Assembly: GCF_002282855.1 (NCBI RefSeq)
Contig: NZ_NRIR01000014.1
Span: 1-43,750, forward strand
Length of the DNA stretch: 43,750 nt
Origin: Paraferrimonas sedimenticola
GTDB lineage: Bacteria; Pseudomonadota; Gammaproteobacteria; Enterobacterales; Shewanellaceae
Reading direction: 5' to 3'
Shown here: positions 16,965 through 28,508 of the stretch, piece after piece
Layout: each line of letters begins with the position of its first letter
Numbering within the stretch: position 1 is the stretch's first letter
The notes under the pieces: generated by a model
Databases searched by the model: none
Told to the model about the DNA's origin: nothing
What the model saw: only the letters and a program-made list of their open reading frames with translations
Program-made: the position numbers and the translations under genes

Positions 16965-17270
16965 TTACCAGCTGGCCTTTTTAAGACCAGGAACTTCACC
17001 ACGCATGGCAGCTTCGCGCAACTTGATACGGCTTAAACCGAACTTGCGTAAGAAACCATGAGGGCGGCCAGTTTGATTACAACGGTTACGCTGACGCGAA
17101 GCGCTGGAATCACGAGGCAGAGTTTGCAGCTTAAGGACTGCATCCCAACGCTCTTCATCTGAAGTCGCTGGATTTGCAATCAGCGCCTTAAGCGCCTGGC
17201 GCTTTTCAGCGTACTTGGCTACGAGTTTTGCACGTTTTGCTTCACGTGCTTTCATAGAAGTCTTTGCCAT
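16965..17270 (-). CDS. rpsN: 30S ribosomal protein S14 (long, zinc-free form)
   Basis: A 101-residue S14 of the C-minus type, the same length as E. coli. It lacks the CxxC...CxxC zinc ribbon of the short form; the motif [23 protein letters not shown] is present. It lies between rplE and rpsH in the spc operon. Confidence 0.97.
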   Translation of the reverse strand: MAKTSMKAREAKRAKLVAKYAEKRQALKALIANPATSDEERWDAVLKLQTLPRDSSASRQRNRCNQTGRPHGFLRKFGLSRIKLREAAMRGEVPGLKKASW

Positions 17271-17281
17271 TACTCTAACCC

Positions 17282-17821
17282 TTATTTACGGAATGGGAAG
17301 TTGAAAGCGTTCAACAGAGCGCGACCTTCTTCGTCAGACTTCGCAGTTGTGGTAATGGTGATATCCATACCGCGAATCTTATCGATTTTATCGTAATCGA
17401 TTTCTGGGAAGATGATTTGCTCACGCACGCCCATGCTGTAGTTGCCACGACCGTCGAAAGACTTAGGATTCAAGCCACGGAAGTCGCGAATACGCGGGAT
17501 TGCGATGCTGATTAGACGCTCAAAGAATTCCCACATGCGCTCGCCACGCAGGGTTACTTTACAGCCAATTGGGTAGCCATCACGGATTTTGAAACCGGCA
17601 ACCGACTTACGGGCTACGGTAACAACTGGCTTTTGACCGGCGATAGCAGTCATGTCGCTTACAGCGTGCTCCATAACTTTCTTATCGGCAACGGCTTCGC
17701 CAACACCCATGTTAAGGGTGATTTTCTCAATCCGAGGGACTTGCATGACACTGTTATAACCAAACTCTTTAACTAGAGCCGCTACAACAGTCTCTTTATA
17801 GGTATCATGCAGTTTCGCCAT
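17282..17821 (-). CDS. rplE: 50S ribosomal protein L5
   Basis: A 179-residue L5, identical in length to E. coli. It begins [13 protein letters not shown] and has the [20 protein letters not shown] segment. It binds 5S rRNA in the central protuberance and contacts the P-site tRNA. It lies in the spc operon between rplX and rpsN. Confidence 0.97.
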   Translation of the reverse strand: MAKLHDTYKETVVAALVKEFGYNSVMQVPRIEKITLNMGVGEAVADKKVMEHAVSDMTAIAGQKPVVTVARKSVAGFKIRDGYPIGCKVTLRGERMWEFFERLISIAIPRIRDFRGLNPKSFDGRGNYSMGVREQIIFPEIDYDKIDKIRGMDITITTTAKSDEEGRALLNAFNFPFRK

Positions 17822-17837
17822 CGTTTAACTCCAAAAA

Positions 17838-18152
17838 TTACTTAACGAGTTCATTGTTCGACTTGAAGAAACGAACTTTTTTGCCGTCTTCAATTCGGAA
17901 ACCTACACGGTCCGCTTTACCAGTTTCTGGGTTACGGATCGCTACGTTTGATGTGTGAATTGGGGCTTCTTTCTCTACGATGCCACCTTGAACGCCCAAC
18001 TGAGGGTTAGGTTTCTGGTGCTTCTTAACAAGATTGATGCCTTCAACAATCACTTTACCGGTAGGTAGAACAGAGGTGACTTTACCAGTCTTACCTTTAT
18101 CCTTGCCTGCCAGGATTACTACTTCGTCTTCACGAATGATTTTCGCTGCCAT
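17838..18152 (-). CDS. rplX: 50S ribosomal protein L24
   Basis: A 104-residue L24 with an N-terminal KOW motif (about 6-33, [15 protein letters not shown]). It is an early assembly initiator for the 50S subunit, near the exit tunnel. It is the second gene of the spc operon, 10 bp after rplN. Confidence 0.97.
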   Translation of the reverse strand: MAAKIIREDEVVILAGKDKGKTGKVTSVLPTGKVIVEGINLVKKHQKPNPQLGVQGGIVEKEAPIHTSNVAIRNPETGKADRVGFRIEDGKKVRFFKSNNELVK

Positions 18153-18162
18153 TATTAGCTCC

Positions 18163-18531
18163 TTACAGTACTTCTGGGGCTAGTGACACAATTTTCATGA
18201 ACTGCTCAGAGCGCAATTCACGGGTCACAGGTCCAAAGATACGTGTACCAATCGGCTGCAGGTTAGCGTTCAGAAGAACTGCTGCATTACGATCGAAGCG
18301 AATGACAGAGCCATCTGGACGACGAACGCCTTTCTTAGTACGGACTACCACCGCGTTGTATACATCACCTTTCTTCACTTTACCGCGAGGAATAGATTCC
18401 TTTACAGAAACCTTGATGATGTCGCCGATGCCGGCGTAACGACGGTGAGAGCCACCCAAGACCTTAATACACTGTACACTGCGAGCGCCACTGTTGTCGG
18501 CGACATCCAGAGTAGATTGCATTTGGATCAT
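18163..18531 (-). CDS. rplN: 50S ribosomal protein L14
   Basis: A 122-residue L14 with the highly conserved [19 protein letters not shown] stretch and the ending [16 protein letters not shown]. It forms intersubunit bridges. It is the first gene of the spc operon, preceded by a 170-bp gap that holds the S10 operon terminator and the spc promoter. Confidence 0.97.
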   Translation of the reverse strand: MIQMQSTLDVADNSGARSVQCIKVLGGSHRRYAGIGDIIKVSVKESIPRGKVKKGDVYNAVVVRTKKGVRRPDGSVIRFDRNAAVLLNANLQPIGTRIFGPVTRELRSEQFMKIVSLAPEVL

Positions 18532-18616
18532 TTCAAGTGCTCCGCTATCGGTTACTACACAAATTTACCCTTTATTGGGCCCGCCAATTAGGCACAACTG
18601 CCTAAAAGGGCGCCGA

Positions 18617-18625
18617 AGTATAACA
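18617..18625 (-). promoter_or_regulatory. spc operon promoter (extended -10)
   Basis: The minus strand reads TGTTATACT (rc 18617-18625), an extended -10 element, followed by a TCGGCGCC discriminator and about 80 nt of leader before rplN. No good -35 sits at 16-18 bp, consistent with reliance on the extended -10. The position matches the E. coli spc promoter between rpsQ and rplN. Confidence 0.7.
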
Positions 18626-18649
18626 CCCAAAAGAGCAAAAAGGTAGTTA

Positions 18650-18675
18650 AAAAATAAACGGCCCCAGAGGGGCCG
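18650..18675 (-). terminator. Terminator of the S10 operon after rpsQ
   Basis: The stem CGGCCCC / GGGGCCG (loop of 3, 18659-18675) is followed on the minus strand by TTTATTTTTTAA, about 25 bp past the rpsQ stop and just upstream of the spc promoter. Confidence 0.88.
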
Positions 18676-18701
18676 CTTCACTATTACTTAATCCGTCAGA
18701 A

Positions 18702-18950
18702 TTAAGCCTTTTCTACGATCTCAACCAGGGTCCAAGATTTGTTCTTAGACAACGGACGACATTCTTTAATAGAAACTTTGTCGCCAGTATTTGCTTGGTT
18801 TTGCTCGTCATGTACGTGCAGCTTAGTCGTACGCTTCATGAATTTCCCGTAGATTGGGTGCTTCACTTTACGCTCGATAGCAACTACGAAGGTTTTATCC
18901 ATCTTGTCGCTGATCACTCGACCTTGCAAAGTACGAATTTTGTCGCTCAT
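18702..18950 (-). CDS. rpsQ: 30S ribosomal protein S17
   Basis: An 82-residue S17 with an OB fold ([20 protein letters not shown]..., [13 protein letters not shown]). It is a primary 16S rRNA binder needed for early 30S assembly. Its ATG overlaps the rpmC stop by one base. It is the last gene of the S10 operon, ahead of an intrinsic terminator. Confidence 0.97.
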   Translation of the reverse strand: MSDKIRTLQGRVISDKMDKTFVVAIERKVKHPIYGKFMKRTTKLHVHDEQNQANTGDKVSIKECRPLSKNKSWTLVEIVEKA

Positions 18951-19141
18951 TACGCACCTGCCTTCTGGTTAAGGATGGTCTTAACGCGCGCAATGCTGCG
19001 GCGTACTTTCTTCAGCTCGTTAGTCTGATTCAACTGACCAGTGGCGTGTTGCATGCGCAGGTTGAACTGCTCACGCAACAGGCTCAGAAGTTCAGCGTTC
19101 AGCTCTTCAACGCTCTTTTGAGTTAGTTCGCTAGCTTTCAT
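18950..19141 (-). CDS. rpmC: 50S ribosomal protein L29
   Basis: A 63-residue, mostly helical L29 ([19 protein letters not shown]..., [14 protein letters not shown]). It lies at the tunnel exit, where it helps dock trigger factor and SRP. It overlaps rplP by one base upstream and rpsQ by one base downstream. Confidence 0.97.
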   Translation of the reverse strand: MKASELTQKSVEELNAELLSLLREQFNLRMQHATGQLNQTNELKKVRRSIARVKTILNQKAGA

Positions 19142-19551
19142 TACATCACCTGCTTAGTAACAAAGGTGGTCTTGATCGGAAGCTTGGCAGCTGCCAGTTC
19201 GAAGGCTTCACGAGCCAACTCAGCTGGAACACCTTCCATTTCGTACAAGACTTTGCCTGGTTGAATCTGGCAAACCCAGTATTCAACGTTACCTTTACCT
19301 TTACCCATACGCACTTCAAGCGGCTTGTTGGTAATTGGCTTGTCTGGGAAGACACGAATCCAAATTTTACCTTGACGCTTAATGTGACGAGTCATGGCAC
19401 GACGTGCGGCTTCGATTTGACGAGCTGTAATACGGCCACGGCCAACAGCTTTCAAACCGAACTCGCCAAAGCTAACATCAGTTCCGTTCGCAAGACCGCG
19501 GTTGCGACCTTTGTGCATTTTGCGGAACTTCATTCGTTTTGGTTGCAGCAT
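19141..19551 (-). CDS. rplP: 50S ribosomal protein L16
   Basis: A 136-residue L16 ([19 protein letters not shown]). It keeps the [20 protein letters not shown] stretch, including the arginine hydroxylated in E. coli by YcfD. It helps position the A-site tRNA. It lies between rpsC and rpmC in the S10 operon. Confidence 0.97.
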   Translation of the reverse strand: MLQPKRMKFRKMHKGRNRGLANGTDVSFGEFGLKAVGRGRITARQIEAARRAMTRHIKRQGKIWIRVFPDKPITNKPLEVRMGKGKGNVEYWVCQIQPGKVLYEMEGVPAELAREAFELAAAKLPIKTTFVTKQVM

Positions 19552-19562
19552 TACTGGCTCTC

Positions 19563-20249
19563 CTATTTACCGCGAGGCTTACGCTTTTGCGGCTTCGGTT
19601 GCTCTTGCTGCTGAAGTGGTAGACCGCCTAGAACTTCGCCTTTGAAGATCCAAACTTTAATACCAATTACACCGTAAGTGGTGTGTGCTTCGGCAGTTGA
19701 GTAATCGATGTCAGCACGCAGTGTATGCAATGGCACACGACCTTCACGGTACCATTCGGTACGTGCGATCTCGGCACCACCCAGACGACCGCTAACTTCA
19801 ACTTTGATACCTTTGGCACCAAGACGCATGGCGTTCTGAACAGCGCGCTTCATAGCACGACGGAACATAACACGACGCTCAAGTTGAGAAGCGATGCTCT
19901 CTGCAACCAGTTTCGATTCCAGTTCAGGCTTGCGTACTTCGGCAATGTTGATTTGCGCAGAAGTACCAGTGAACTTAGCAATTTCTTGACGCAACTTTTC
20001 TACGTCTTCACCTTTCTTACCGATAACCACGCCTGGACGTGCGGTGTGAATGGTGACTCGAATGCTCTTAGCTGGACGCTCGATAACAATCTTGGAAACG
20101 CTTGCGCTTTTTAGTTTCTTTTCAAGAAACTTACGCACTTCCCAATCACTGTGCAGGTTGTCTGCATAGTCTTTGTCAGCGTACCAAGTCGAGATCCAAG
20201 GCTTGGTGATCCCTAAGCGGATACCATTAGGATGTACTTTTTGACCCAT
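19563..20249 (-). CDS. rpsC: 30S ribosomal protein S3
   Basis: A 228-residue S3 with an N-terminal KH type II domain (about 38-106, containing [15 protein letters not shown]) and the C-terminal S3 domain, ending in a basic Gln/Lys/Arg-rich tail. It lines the mRNA entry channel. It is in the S10 operon, 9 bp after rplV. Confidence 0.97.
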   Translation of the reverse strand: MGQKVHPNGIRLGITKPWISTWYADKDYADNLHSDWEVRKFLEKKLKSASVSKIVIERPAKSIRVTIHTARPGVVIGKKGEDVEKLRQEIAKFTGTSAQINIAEVRKPELESKLVAESIASQLERRVMFRRAMKRAVQNAMRLGAKGIKVEVSGRLGGAEIARTEWYREGRVPLHTLRADIDYSTAEAHTTYGVIGIKVWIFKGEVLGGLPLQQQEQPKPQKRKPRGK

Positions 20250-20258
20250 TGCTCACTC

Positions 20259-20591
20259 CTAGCGATCTGATACAACCACAGTGATGTGGCTGGTACGCTT
20301 GATGATACGATCCGCACGACCTTTGGCACGTGGCATGATGCGCTTCATAGTAGGACCTTCGTCAACGAAAACCTTAGCTACTTTAAGCTCATCGATGTCC
20401 AGACCGTCGTTATGTTCTGCGTTAGCAATTGCAGCATCCAAAACCTTTTTCATAAGCACAGCGGCTTTTTTAGGGCTGAATGCCAAAACTTCTAGAGCAG
20501 TTTCAACAGGTAGACCACGGATTTGGTCGGCTACTAGACGTGCCTTTTGAGGCGACGTACGAGCAAAACGGTGTTTAGATAAAACTTCCAT
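20259..20591 (-). CDS. rplV: 50S ribosomal protein L22
   Basis: A 110-residue L22 whose extended beta-hairpin (including [15 protein letters not shown]) lines the exit tunnel; no macrolide-resistance-like deletion is visible in the hairpin. Two consecutive ATG codons are present. The second (20591) is chosen because its distance from the GGAG site is more typical and it gives the E. coli length. Confidence 0.95.
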   Translation of the reverse strand: MEVLSKHRFARTSPQKARLVADQIRGLPVETALEVLAFSPKKAAVLMKKVLDAAIANAEHNDGLDIDELKVAKVFVDEGPTMKRIMPRAKGRADRIIKRTSHITVVVSDR

Positions 20592-20603
20592 CATACTCTC
20601 CTA

Positions 20604-20882
20604 TTAACGCTTCTTCGCTTTCTTATCAGCAGCGTGGCCGCGATAAGTGCGAGTTGGCGCGAATTCGCCTAGTTTGTGGCCGATCATTTCGTCTGACACG
20701 AATACTGGAACGTGTTGACGACCATTATGGACAGCGATGGTCAAACCAATCATATCTGGAATGATCATGGAACGACGAGACCAAGTCTTGATAGGCTTCT
20801 TCTCGTTGTTCTCCACCGCTTTCTCTACCTTCTTCAGCAAGTGCAGGTCGATAAATGGACCTTTCTTGAGAGAACGTGGCAT
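20604..20882 (-). CDS. rpsS: 30S ribosomal protein S19
   Basis: A 92-residue S19 ([21 protein letters not shown]..., [19 protein letters not shown]). It forms the 30S head contact with S13 and the A-site finger of 23S rRNA. It is between rplB and rplV in the S10 operon. Confidence 0.97.
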   Translation of the reverse strand: MPRSLKKGPFIDLHLLKKVEKAVENNEKKPIKTWSRRSMIIPDMIGLTIAVHNGRQHVPVFVSDEMIGHKLGEFAPTRTYRGHAADKKAKKR

Positions 20883-20893
20883 GGTGAATCCTC

Positions 20894-21721
20894 TTATTTC
20901 TTGTTACGACGGCGTACGATGTACTTGTCGGTACGCTTGTTCTTACGAGTCTTGTAACCCTTGGTTGGCATACCCCATGGAGACACAGGATGACGACCAC
21001 CAGAGGTACGACCTTCACCACCACCGTGTGGGTGGTCAACCGGGTTCATAGCAACACCACGGACAGTAGGACGAACACCGCGCCAGCGGCTAGCACCAGC
21101 TTTACCAAGTTGGCGAAGCATGTGCTCAGCGTTACCTACTTCACCGACGGTCGCACGACACTCGGAAAGAACTTTACGCATTTCACCAGAACGCAGACGC
21201 AAGGTAACGTAAGCACCATCGCGAGCAACAATCTGAATGTACGCACCAGCAGAACGAGCCAATTGGCCGCCCTTACCAGGCTTTAATTCTACGTTATGAA
21301 CAACAGAACCCACTGGGATGTTGCGCATTGGTAGGGCGTTACCTACCTTGATTTCAGCGTCAGCACCGCTGCGGATTGGGTCGCCAGCCTTAACACCTTT
21401 AGGGGCTAGGATGTAACGACGCTCACCATCAGCGTACAGTACCAAGGCGATGTTCGCTGAACGGTTTGGATCATACTCCAAACGCTCAACCTTACCTGGG
21501 ATACCGTCTTTGTTACGCTTGAAGTCGATGATACGGTAGTGCTGCTTGTGACCACCGCCGATGTGGCGAGTAGTGATACGACCAGCATTGTTACGACCAC
21601 CAGACTTTGACTTCTTGTCTAGAAGCGCTGCAAAAGGCTTACCTTTGTGCAGGTCGGCGTTAACCACTTTAACAACGTGGCGACGACCCGGAGAGGTAGG
21701 CTTACACTTAACGATTGCCAT
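20894..21721 (-). CDS. rplB: 50S ribosomal protein L2
   Basis: A 275-residue L2 with the conserved C-terminal signature around [13 protein letters not shown]. It includes the histidine implicated in peptidyl-transferase centre organisation (His229 in E. coli). It is in the S10 operon between rplW and rpsS. Confidence 0.97.
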   Translation of the reverse strand: MAIVKCKPTSPGRRHVVKVVNADLHKGKPFAALLDKKSKSGGRNNAGRITTRHIGGGHKQHYRIIDFKRNKDGIPGKVERLEYDPNRSANIALVLYADGERRYILAPKGVKAGDPIRSGADAEIKVGNALPMRNIPVGSVVHNVELKPGKGGQLARSAGAYIQIVARDGAYVTLRLRSGEMRKVLSECRATVGEVGNAEHMLRQLGKAGASRWRGVRPTVRGVAMNPVDHPHGGGEGRTSGGRHPVSPWGMPTKGYKTRKNKRTDKYIVRRRNKK

Positions 21722-21739
21722 AATTCAAACTCCTTCGGA

Positions 21740-22042
21740 TTACTCAGCGCCGCCAACGAAGTCTAGATCTTGGCCGTCAGCCAAAGTTACGTAGGCTTTT
21801 TTCCAGTCGATACGACGACCGAAACGAGCGCCAGTGCGCTTGGTTTTGCCTTTAGTAACCATGGTGCGAACACCTTTCACTTCAACTTCGAACAGTTTTT
21901 CAACAGCTGCTTTAACTTCAGACTTGGTAGCGTCCTTAGCAACTTTGAAAACGACAGTGTTGTTTTGCTCAGCTACAACAGTGCTCTTTTCAGAGATGTG
22001 TGGAGCAAGGATAACTTTCAGTAAACGTTCTTCACGGATCAT
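21740..22042 (-). CDS. rplW: 50S ribosomal protein L23
   Basis: A 100-residue L23 ([15 protein letters not shown]..., [22 protein letters not shown]). It is the main docking site for trigger factor and SRP at the tunnel exit. Its start overlaps the rplD stop by 4 bp. Confidence 0.97.
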   Translation of the reverse strand: MIREERLLKVILAPHISEKSTVVAEQNNTVVFKVAKDATKSEVKAAVEKLFEVEVKGVRTMVTKGKTKRTGARFGRRIDWKKAYVTLADGQDLDFVGGAE

Positions 22043-22644
22043 GCCAGCATCTCCTCAATCTGCTTGATAGCGTCAGCAGTAATCAGCACTTTATCAAAGG
22101 CGATTAGGCTAACTGGGTCGATGCCCGCTACGTCGCGAACGTCAACCTTGTACAGGTTGCGAGCTGCCAAGAATAGATTCTCATCTACTTCCGGAGTCAC
22201 GATAAGAACGTCAGTCAGATCCAGTTCTTTCAGCTTAGCTGCTAGCTCTTTAGTTTTAGGAGCTTCAACAGCAAACTTCTCAACAACGATCAGACGCTCT
22301 TGACGTACCAGCTCAGATAGGATGCTTTTGATGGCACCGCGGTACATCTTCTTGTTTACTTTTTGGCTGTGATCTTGTGGCTTAGCCGCAAAAGATACAC
22401 CGCCACCGCGCCAGATTGGGCTGCGGATAGTACCAGCACGCGCGCGGCCAGTACCTTTTTGACGCCATGGCTTCTTGCCGCCACCAGAAACTTCTGAACG
22501 AGTCTTCTGAGCGCGAGTGCCTTGACGAGCATTAGCTGCGAAAGCAACTACTACTTGATGAACCAGAGCTTCGTTAAAATCGCGACCGAAGGTAGTTTCG
22601 GAAACTTCAAGAGCGCTTTGAGCGTCTTTCAATACCAATTCCAT
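22039..22644 (-). CDS. rplD: 50S ribosomal protein L4
   Basis: A 201-residue L4, the same length as E. coli. The tunnel-lining loop (about 45-95, [21 protein letters not shown]) is intact. In E. coli L4 also represses its own S10 operon by acting on the leader. A candidate leader with a U-run hairpin is present here upstream of rpsJ. Confidence 0.97.
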   Translation of the reverse strand: MELVLKDAQSALEVSETTFGRDFNEALVHQVVVAFAANARQGTRAQKTRSEVSGGGKKPWRQKGTGRARAGTIRSPIWRGGGVSFAAKPQDHSQKVNKKMYRGAIKSILSELVRQERLIVVEKFAVEAPKTKELAAKLKELDLTDVLIVTPEVDENLFLAARNLYKVDVRDVAGIDPVSLIAFDKVLITADAIKQIEEMLA

Positions 22645-22659
22645 TACTATCTCCTAGGC

Positions 22660-23298
22660 TTACGCTTTAACAGCAGGCTTGATAATCAGGGTGCCGTTGT
22701 TGGCTCCTGGTACCGCGCCTTTGATTAATAGCAGGTTACGCTCAGCGTCAACACGTACTAGGTCCAAAGATTGAACTGTTACGCGCTCGTCGCCCATGTG
22801 ACCAGCCATTTTTTTACCTTTGAACACGCGACCTGGGGTTTGGTTTTGACCAATTGAACCAGGCGCACGGTGCGCTAGAGAGTTACCGTGAGTCGCGTCT
22901 TGGGTTTTGAAGTTCCAACGCTTAACAGCGCCTTGGAAACCTTTACCTTTAGAACGACCAGTAACGTCTACCTTTGCAACGTCTGCAAAGATATCTACTT
23001 TAATTTCTGCACCAACTTCGATGCCTTCGCCTTCACCTTCGCCTAGACGGAATTCCCACAAACCACGACCGGCTTCAACGCCAGCCTTAGCAAAGTGACC
23101 CGCTTCTGCTTTGTTCACGCGATTAGCTTTTTTGGTGCCAGTAGTTACTTGAAGAGCGCGGTAACCGTCGGTGTCCAGATCGCGGATCTGGGTAACCTTG
23201 TTCGCTTCTACTTCTACTACTGTGACTGGGATAGATACGCCATCTTCGGTGAAGACGCGAGTCATACCCACTTTACGACCAATAAGACCGATAGCCAT
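22660..23298 (-). CDS. rplC: 50S ribosomal protein L3
   Basis: A 212-residue L3 ([20 protein letters not shown]). It has the loop reaching the peptidyl-transferase centre (about 130-160, [21 protein letters not shown]), including the glutamine that is methylated in E. coli. It is the second gene of the S10 operon. Confidence 0.97.
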   Translation of the reverse strand: MAIGLIGRKVGMTRVFTEDGVSIPVTVVEVEANKVTQIRDLDTDGYRALQVTTGTKKANRVNKAEAGHFAKAGVEAGRGLWEFRLGEGEGEGIEVGAEIKVDIFADVAKVDVTGRSKGKGFQGAVKRWNFKTQDATHGNSLAHRAPGSIGQNQTPGRVFKGKKMAGHMGDERVTVQSLDLVRVDAERNLLLIKGAVPGANNGTLIIKPAVKA

Positions 23299-23329
23299 CT
23301 CTCAAACCTCTTTCGATTTAGATCTCTGC

Positions 23330-23715
<386 letters not shown>

Positions 23716-23730
23716 TTACTTTTAACCATT

Positions 23731-23819
23731 CGATTCCCAATCGGAATCGCTGTCTACCGGCTAACTGGTAACGAAAAGCTACCCTTTAGCTTGTTATCTC
23801 TTACTCGGATAATCCGAGT
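23731..23819 (-). promoter_or_regulatory. Two further stem-loops in the S10 leader
   Basis: ACTCGGA-TAA-TCCGAGT (23803-23819) would be at the very 5' end of the transcript, and CGATTCC-CAATC-GGAATCG (23731-23749) lies mid-leader. Together with the U-run hairpin they give a roughly 180-nt structured 5' UTR, as expected for an r-protein leader. Confidence 0.65.
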
Positions 23820-23828
23820 GAGGCGTGC

Positions 23829-23856
23829 ATTATACACCTTTCAACTTTCGGCGCAA
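23829..23856 (-). promoter_or_regulatory. S10 operon promoter
   Basis: The minus strand has TTGCGC (rc 23851-23856), a 16-bp spacer and a perfect TATAAT (rc 23829-23834), followed by GCACGCC. It lies between the tufA terminator and the structured S10 leader. Confidence 0.85.
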
Positions 23857-23918
23857 CAACTGAATGAAAAACGATCGGAACGCAGCAAGTTTAGTCGAGA
23901 CCAGCCCACTGCGCTTAC

Positions 23919-23946
23919 AAAAAAGCCCGCGTTAAGCGGGCTTTTT
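23919..23946 (-). terminator. Terminator after tufA (end of the str operon)
   Basis: The stem GCCCGC-GTTAA-GCGGGC is flanked by A6 and T5, 23 bp past the tufA stop. The same hairpin sequence occurs after tufB (42103-42129). Confidence 0.92.
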
Positions 23947-23968
23947 GAGATTCTAACCTAAGTCAGAA

Positions 23969-25153
23969 TTACTCTACGATAGTCGCTACAACACCAGCGC
24001 CTACAGTACGGCCACCTTCACGGATTGCGAAGCGCAGACCTTCGTCCATCGCGATTGGAGCAATTAGCTCTACAACCATCTTGATGTTGTCACCAGGCAT
24101 TACCATTTCTACGCCTTCTGGCAGCTCGATGGTACCGGTTACGTCAGTAGTACGGAAGTAGAACTGTGGACGGTAACCTTTGAAGAATGGAGTGTGACGG
24201 CCACCTTCGTCTTTAGACAGAACGTATACTTCTGACTCGAACTTGGTGTGAGGAGTGATTGAACCAGGCTTAGCCAGTACTTGACCACGCTGAACTTCTT
24301 CACGCTTAGTACCACGCAGAAGAACACCACAGTTCTCACCAGCGCGACCTTCGTCTAGAAGCTTACGGAACATCTCAACACCAGTACAAGTAGTAGTAGT
24401 GGTCTCTTTGATACCTACGATTTCTACTTCGTCGCCTACACGGATGATACCGCGCTCAACACGACCGGTTACTACAGTACCACGGCCTTGGATTGAGAAT
24501 ACGTCTTCGATTGGTAGGATGAAGTCACGGTCGATGTCACGCTCTGGCTCTGGGATGTAAGTATCCAAAGCTTCAGCTAGCTCAACAATCTTGTCTTCCC
24601 ACTCTTTCTCGCCTTCCAGAGCTTTCAGAGCTGAACCCTGAATTACTGGCAGGTCGTCACCTGGGAATTCGTACTCAGACAGAAGTTCACGAACTTCCAT
24701 TTCTACCAGCTCAAGCAGCTCTTCATCATCAACCATGTCACACTTGTTCATGAATACGATGATGTAAGGTACGCCAACCTGACGAGAAAGTAGGATGTGC
24801 TCACGAGTCTGTGGCATTGGGCCATCAGTTGAAGCTACAACCAAGATAGCGCCGTCCATTTGAGCAGCACCAGTAATCATGTTCTTAACGTAGTCAGCGT
24901 GACCTGGGCAGTCTACGTGAGCGTAGTGACGAGTTGGAGTGTCATACTCTACGTGAGAAGTTGAGATGGTAATACCACGCTCACGCTCTTCTGGAGCGTT
25001 ATCGATGGCTGCAAAGTCTTTCGCCTCACCACCGTATACTTTAGCCAGTACGTTGGTGATAGCAGCAGTTAGAGTGGTTTTACCGTGGTCAACGTGGCCA
25101 ATAGTACCAACGTTGACGTGCGGCTTGGAACGTTCAAACTTTTCTTTAGACAC
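23969..25153 (-). CDS. tufA: Elongation factor Tu, copy A
   Basis: This 394-residue EF-Tu has G1 GHVDHGKT (19-26), DCPGH (about 81-85) and NKCD (about 136-139), followed by domains 2 and 3. It delivers aminoacyl-tRNA to the ribosome. It starts with GTG (tufB here starts with ATG) and is the last gene of the str operon, 59 bp after fusA. The protein is identical to the second copy at 42154-43338; the genes differ by about 17 mostly synonymous bases, indicating recent or ongoing gene conversion. Confidence 0.98.
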   Translation of the reverse strand: MSKEKFERSKPHVNVGTIGHVDHGKTTLTAAITNVLAKVYGGEAKDFAAIDNAPEERERGITISTSHVEYDTPTRHYAHVDCPGHADYVKNMITGAAQMDGAILVVASTDGPMPQTREHILLSRQVGVPYIIVFMNKCDMVDDEELLELVEMEVRELLSEYEFPGDDLPVIQGSALKALEGEKEWEDKIVELAEALDTYIPEPERDIDRDFILPIEDVFSIQGRGTVVTGRVERGIIRVGDEVEIVGIKETTTTTCTGVEMFRKLLDEGRAGENCGVLLRGTKREEVQRGQVLAKPGSITPHTKFESEVYVLSKDEGGRHTPFFKGYRPQFYFRTTDVTGTIELPEGVEMVMPGDNIKMVVELIAPIAMDEGLRFAIREGGRTVGAGVVATIVE

Positions 25154-25212
25154 GATGTCTTCCTTTTAATGTAACGCCCGTGCTTCGACAACGGGCAAGC
25201 TTTCACTTAAAA

Positions 25213-27312
25213 CTAATACGCTTCAATAATAGACTGAGCAACGTTTTGCGGTGCTTCGTTGTACTTCAAGAACTCCATTGAGTATGAAGCACGACCCTGA
25301 GTTGCGCTGCGCAAGTCAGTAGCATAGCCAAACATCTCTGACAGCGGAACCTGAGCGCGCACGATCTTAATCCCCGCAACCCCATCTTCCATACCGTCAA
25401 TCAGTCCACGGCGCCGGTTTAGGTCACCCACTACGTCGCCCATGTAATCCTCTGGGGTGGTGACTTCTACCTTCATCATTGGCTCTAACAAGACAGGGTT
25501 CGCTTCCAGCGCGCCCTTTCTAAAGCCCATCGAACCAGCGATTTTAAACGCCATTTCGTTCGAATCTACGTCGTGGAACGAGCCGTCGAATAAGGTCACT
25601 TTGACCTTCAGCATCGGATAGCCGGCGAGTACACCTTGATCCATTTGCTCTTCAACACCCTTTTCGACCGCTGGAATGTATTCACGAGGAACCACACCAC
25701 CAACAATCTCATTCACGAATACAAAGTTCTCTTCTGAATCTTCTGGTAATGGTTCGATCTTCAGCCATACATGACCGTACTGACCGCGACCGCCAGATTG
25801 ACGAACGAACTTGCCTTCGGTTTCCACGCTGCCACGAATGGTTTCGCGGTAGGCCACTTGAGGCTTACCAACGTTACACTCAACGGCGAATTCTCGACGC
25901 ATACGGTCGATAATGATGTCCAAGTGCAATTCACCCATACCAGAAATCAGGGTTTGACCTGACTCTTCGTCGGTTTCCACTCGGAACGATGGGTCTTCTG
26001 CAGCCAGTTTACTCAGCGCAATACCCATTTTCTCTTGGTCAGCCTTAGATCTCGGCTCAACCGCGATTTGAATCACTGGCTCTGGGAACTCCATGCGCTC
26101 AAGAACCACTTTGTGGTCAATATCGCATAGTGTGTCACCAGTGGTGACGTCCTTAAGGCCAATGGCAGCGGCAATATCGCCAGCACGTACTTCTTTGATC
26201 TCTTTGCGATCGTTAGAGTGCATCTGAACCATACGGCCAAAGCGTTCTTTCTTCTGCTTCACTGAGTTGTATACGTGTGCACCGGTTTCGATAACACCTG
26301 AGTAAACTCGCATGAAGGTCAGAGTACCTACAAATGGGTCGGTAGCAATCTTGAACGCCAATGCCGCAAACGGCTCGTCGTCAGAAGCTGGACGAGAGAC
26401 TTCGTTACCGTCTTCGTCTTCACCCTTAATGGCTTGAACCTGGTTTGGTGCAGGCAGGTAGTCAACGACTGCATCCAGTACCGCTTGCACACCCTTGTTT
26501 TTGAATGCTGAGCCACAGGTGGCCAGTACAATTTCGTTGTTCAAGGTGCGTTGGCGCAGCGCGGCTTTGATTTCAGCCTCGGAGAGCTCGCCTTCTTCTA
26601 GGTACTTTTCCATCAGTTCATCAGAAGCTTCCGCTGCTGATTCAACTAGGTTCATGTGCCATTCTTCCGCCAACTCTTGCAGCTCAGCAGGAATGTCTTC
26701 GTAGGTAAAGGTGGTACCTTTATCGGCTTCGTTCCAATTGATGGCTTTCATCTTGATTAGATCGATAACGCCGGTGAACTCGTCTTCAGCACCAATGTTT
26801 AGCTGAATCGGCACACAGGTGGCACCCAGGCGGTTGTTGATTTGATCAACCACTCGCAAAAAGTCAGCGCCGGCACGGTCCATCTTGTTGACGAAAACCA
26901 TGCGGGGAACGCTGTATTTGTCCGCTTGACGCCAAACAGTCTCAGACTGAGGCTCAACGCCAGACGCACCACAGAACACCACTACTGCACCGTCAAGTAC
27001 GCGCAACGAGCGCTCTACTTCGATGGTGAAGTCAACGTGTCCGGGGGTGTCAATAATATTGATTCGGTGCTCATCGAATTGAGCATCCATACCACGCCAG
27101 AAGGTGGTAGTCGCAGCAGACGTAATGGTAATGCCGCGTTCTTGCTCCTGCTCCATCCAGTCCATGGTGGCGGCACCATCGTGCACTTCACCAATTTTAT
27201 GAGATAGACCAGTGTAAAACAGGACTCGCTCGGAAGTAGTTGTCTTACCGGCGTCAACGTGAGCGACAATACCAATGTTACGGTAACGCTCAAGGGGAGT
27301 TGTACGAGCCAC
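25213..27312 (-). CDS. fusA: Elongation factor G
   Basis: This 699-residue translocase has G1 AHVDAGKT (17-24), the DTPGH switch motif (about 88-92) and NKMD (about 142-145), then the full domain II-V region. The length is that of standard EF-G 1. It uses a GTG start preceded by GAGG. It is the third gene of the str operon, with a GC-rich hairpin in the 78-bp gap after rpsG. Confidence 0.98.
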   Translation of the reverse strand: MARTTPLERYRNIGIVAHVDAGKTTTSERVLFYTGLSHKIGEVHDGAATMDWMEQEQERGITITSAATTTFWRGMDAQFDEHRINIIDTPGHVDFTIEVERSLRVLDGAVVVFCGASGVEPQSETVWRQADKYSVPRMVFVNKMDRAGADFLRVVDQINNRLGATCVPIQLNIGAEDEFTGVIDLIKMKAINWNEADKGTTFTYEDIPAELQELAEEWHMNLVESAAEASDELMEKYLEEGELSEAEIKAALRQRTLNNEIVLATCGSAFKNKGVQAVLDAVVDYLPAPNQVQAIKGEDEDGNEVSRPASDDEPFAALAFKIATDPFVGTLTFMRVYSGVIETGAHVYNSVKQKKERFGRMVQMHSNDRKEIKEVRAGDIAAAIGLKDVTTGDTLCDIDHKVVLERMEFPEPVIQIAVEPRSKADQEKMGIALSKLAAEDPSFRVETDEESGQTLISGMGELHLDIIIDRMRREFAVECNVGKPQVAYRETIRGSVETEGKFVRQSGGRGQYGHVWLKIEPLPEDSEENFVFVNEIVGGVVPREYIPAVEKGVEEQMDQGVLAGYPMLKVKVTLFDGSFHDVDSNEMAFKIAGSMGFRKGALEANPVLLEPMMKVEVTTPEDYMGDVVGDLNRRRGLIDGMEDGVAGIKIVRAQVPLSEMFGYATDLRSATQGRASYSMEFLKYNEAPQNVAQSIIEAY

Positions 27313-27349
27313 TATTGTTATCCTCTTGCCGGGCGGCTATGAGACTTGT

Positions 27350-27383
27350 AAAAGCAAAGAAAGGCGCGGACTAGGTCCGCGCC
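27350..27383 (-). terminator. GC-rich hairpin with T-rich tail between rpsG and fusA
   Basis: The 9-bp stem GGCGCGGAC-TAG-GTCCGCGCC (27363-27383) is followed on the minus strand by TTTCTTTGCTTTT, 7 bp after the rpsG stop. It looks like an imperfect intrinsic terminator, so some transcripts may end after rpsG. No promoter for fusA is evident in the remaining 40 bp. Confidence 0.6.
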
Positions 27384-27390
27384 AACCTTT

Positions 27391-27861
27391 TTACCAACGG
27401 TAATGAGCAAACGCTTTGTTTGCTTCAGCCATACGGTGAACGTCTTCACGTTTCTTAACAGCTGTACCTTTGTTTTCAGCCGCATCTAGCATTTCACCTG
27501 CTAGACGGTAGGCCATAGATTTTTCACCACGCTTACGAGCCGCTTCAACTAACCAACGCATGGCTAGAGTGTTACGACGAACTGGACGAACTTCTACTGG
27601 TACCTGGTAAGTAGAACCACCAACACGACGAGACTTAACCTCGACCTGTGGGCGTACGTTTTCCAGGGCAGCTTCAAAGATGCTTACTGGCTCATTGCCG
27701 TTCTTGGCAGTGGCAGCGTCTAACGCATCATATACGATTTTTTCAGCAACAGATTTCTTGCCGTCAAGCATCAGTACGTTGATGAACTTGGCTAGCAACT
27801 CACTATTGAACTTAGGATCTGGTAGGATTTTACGTTGACCTACTACGCGACGTCTTGGCAT
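27391..27861 (-). CDS. rpsG: 30S ribosomal protein S7
   Basis: A 156-residue S7 ([21 protein letters not shown]..., ending [10 protein letters not shown]), the short E. coli B-type length. It nucleates assembly of the 30S head and in E. coli represses the str operon by binding the rpsL-rpsG intercistronic RNA. A stem-loop is present in that interval here. Confidence 0.97.
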   Translation of the reverse strand: MPRRRVVGQRKILPDPKFNSELLAKFINVLMLDGKKSVAEKIVYDALDAATAKNGNEPVSIFEAALENVRPQVEVKSRRVGGSTYQVPVEVRPVRRNTLAMRWLVEAARKRGEKSMAYRLAGEMLDAAENKGTAVKKREDVHRMAEANKAFAHYRW

Positions 27862-27930
27862 TACATGCTCCGTTTAATCTTCAGGGATTTCCAAAACCTT
27901 GGTAATCACAAAATAAAAAGTTTGGCCTTA

Positions 27931-28350
<420 letters not shown>

Positions 28351-28394
28351 AAATATAAGGTGTGAAAAATCTTCCCCTAAAACGGGGAGCGGAA

Positions 28395-28423
28395 ATTTTA
28401 GGGACACTTGGTCAAGGTGTCAA
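28395..28423 (-). promoter_or_regulatory. str operon promoter
   Basis: The minus strand has a perfect TTGACA (rc 28418-28423), a 17-bp spacer and TAAAAT (rc 28395-28400), giving a leader of about 70 nt before rpsL. Confidence 0.88.
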
Positions 28424-28460
28424 GAAATAGCCAGTTCGGATCGGCAAAGATCGCCACATA

Positions 28461-28491
28461 AAAACAAAAAGGGCGCCAATCGGCGCCCTTT
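28461..28491 (-). terminator. Terminator after rpoC
   Basis: The stem AAAGGGCGCC-AATC-GGCGCCCTTT is followed on the minus strand by TTTTTGTTTTT, 17 bp past the rpoC stop. It separates the rplJL-rpoBC unit from the str operon. Confidence 0.92.
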
Positions 28492-28508
28492 GTCGTGATT
28501 CGCTAGGC

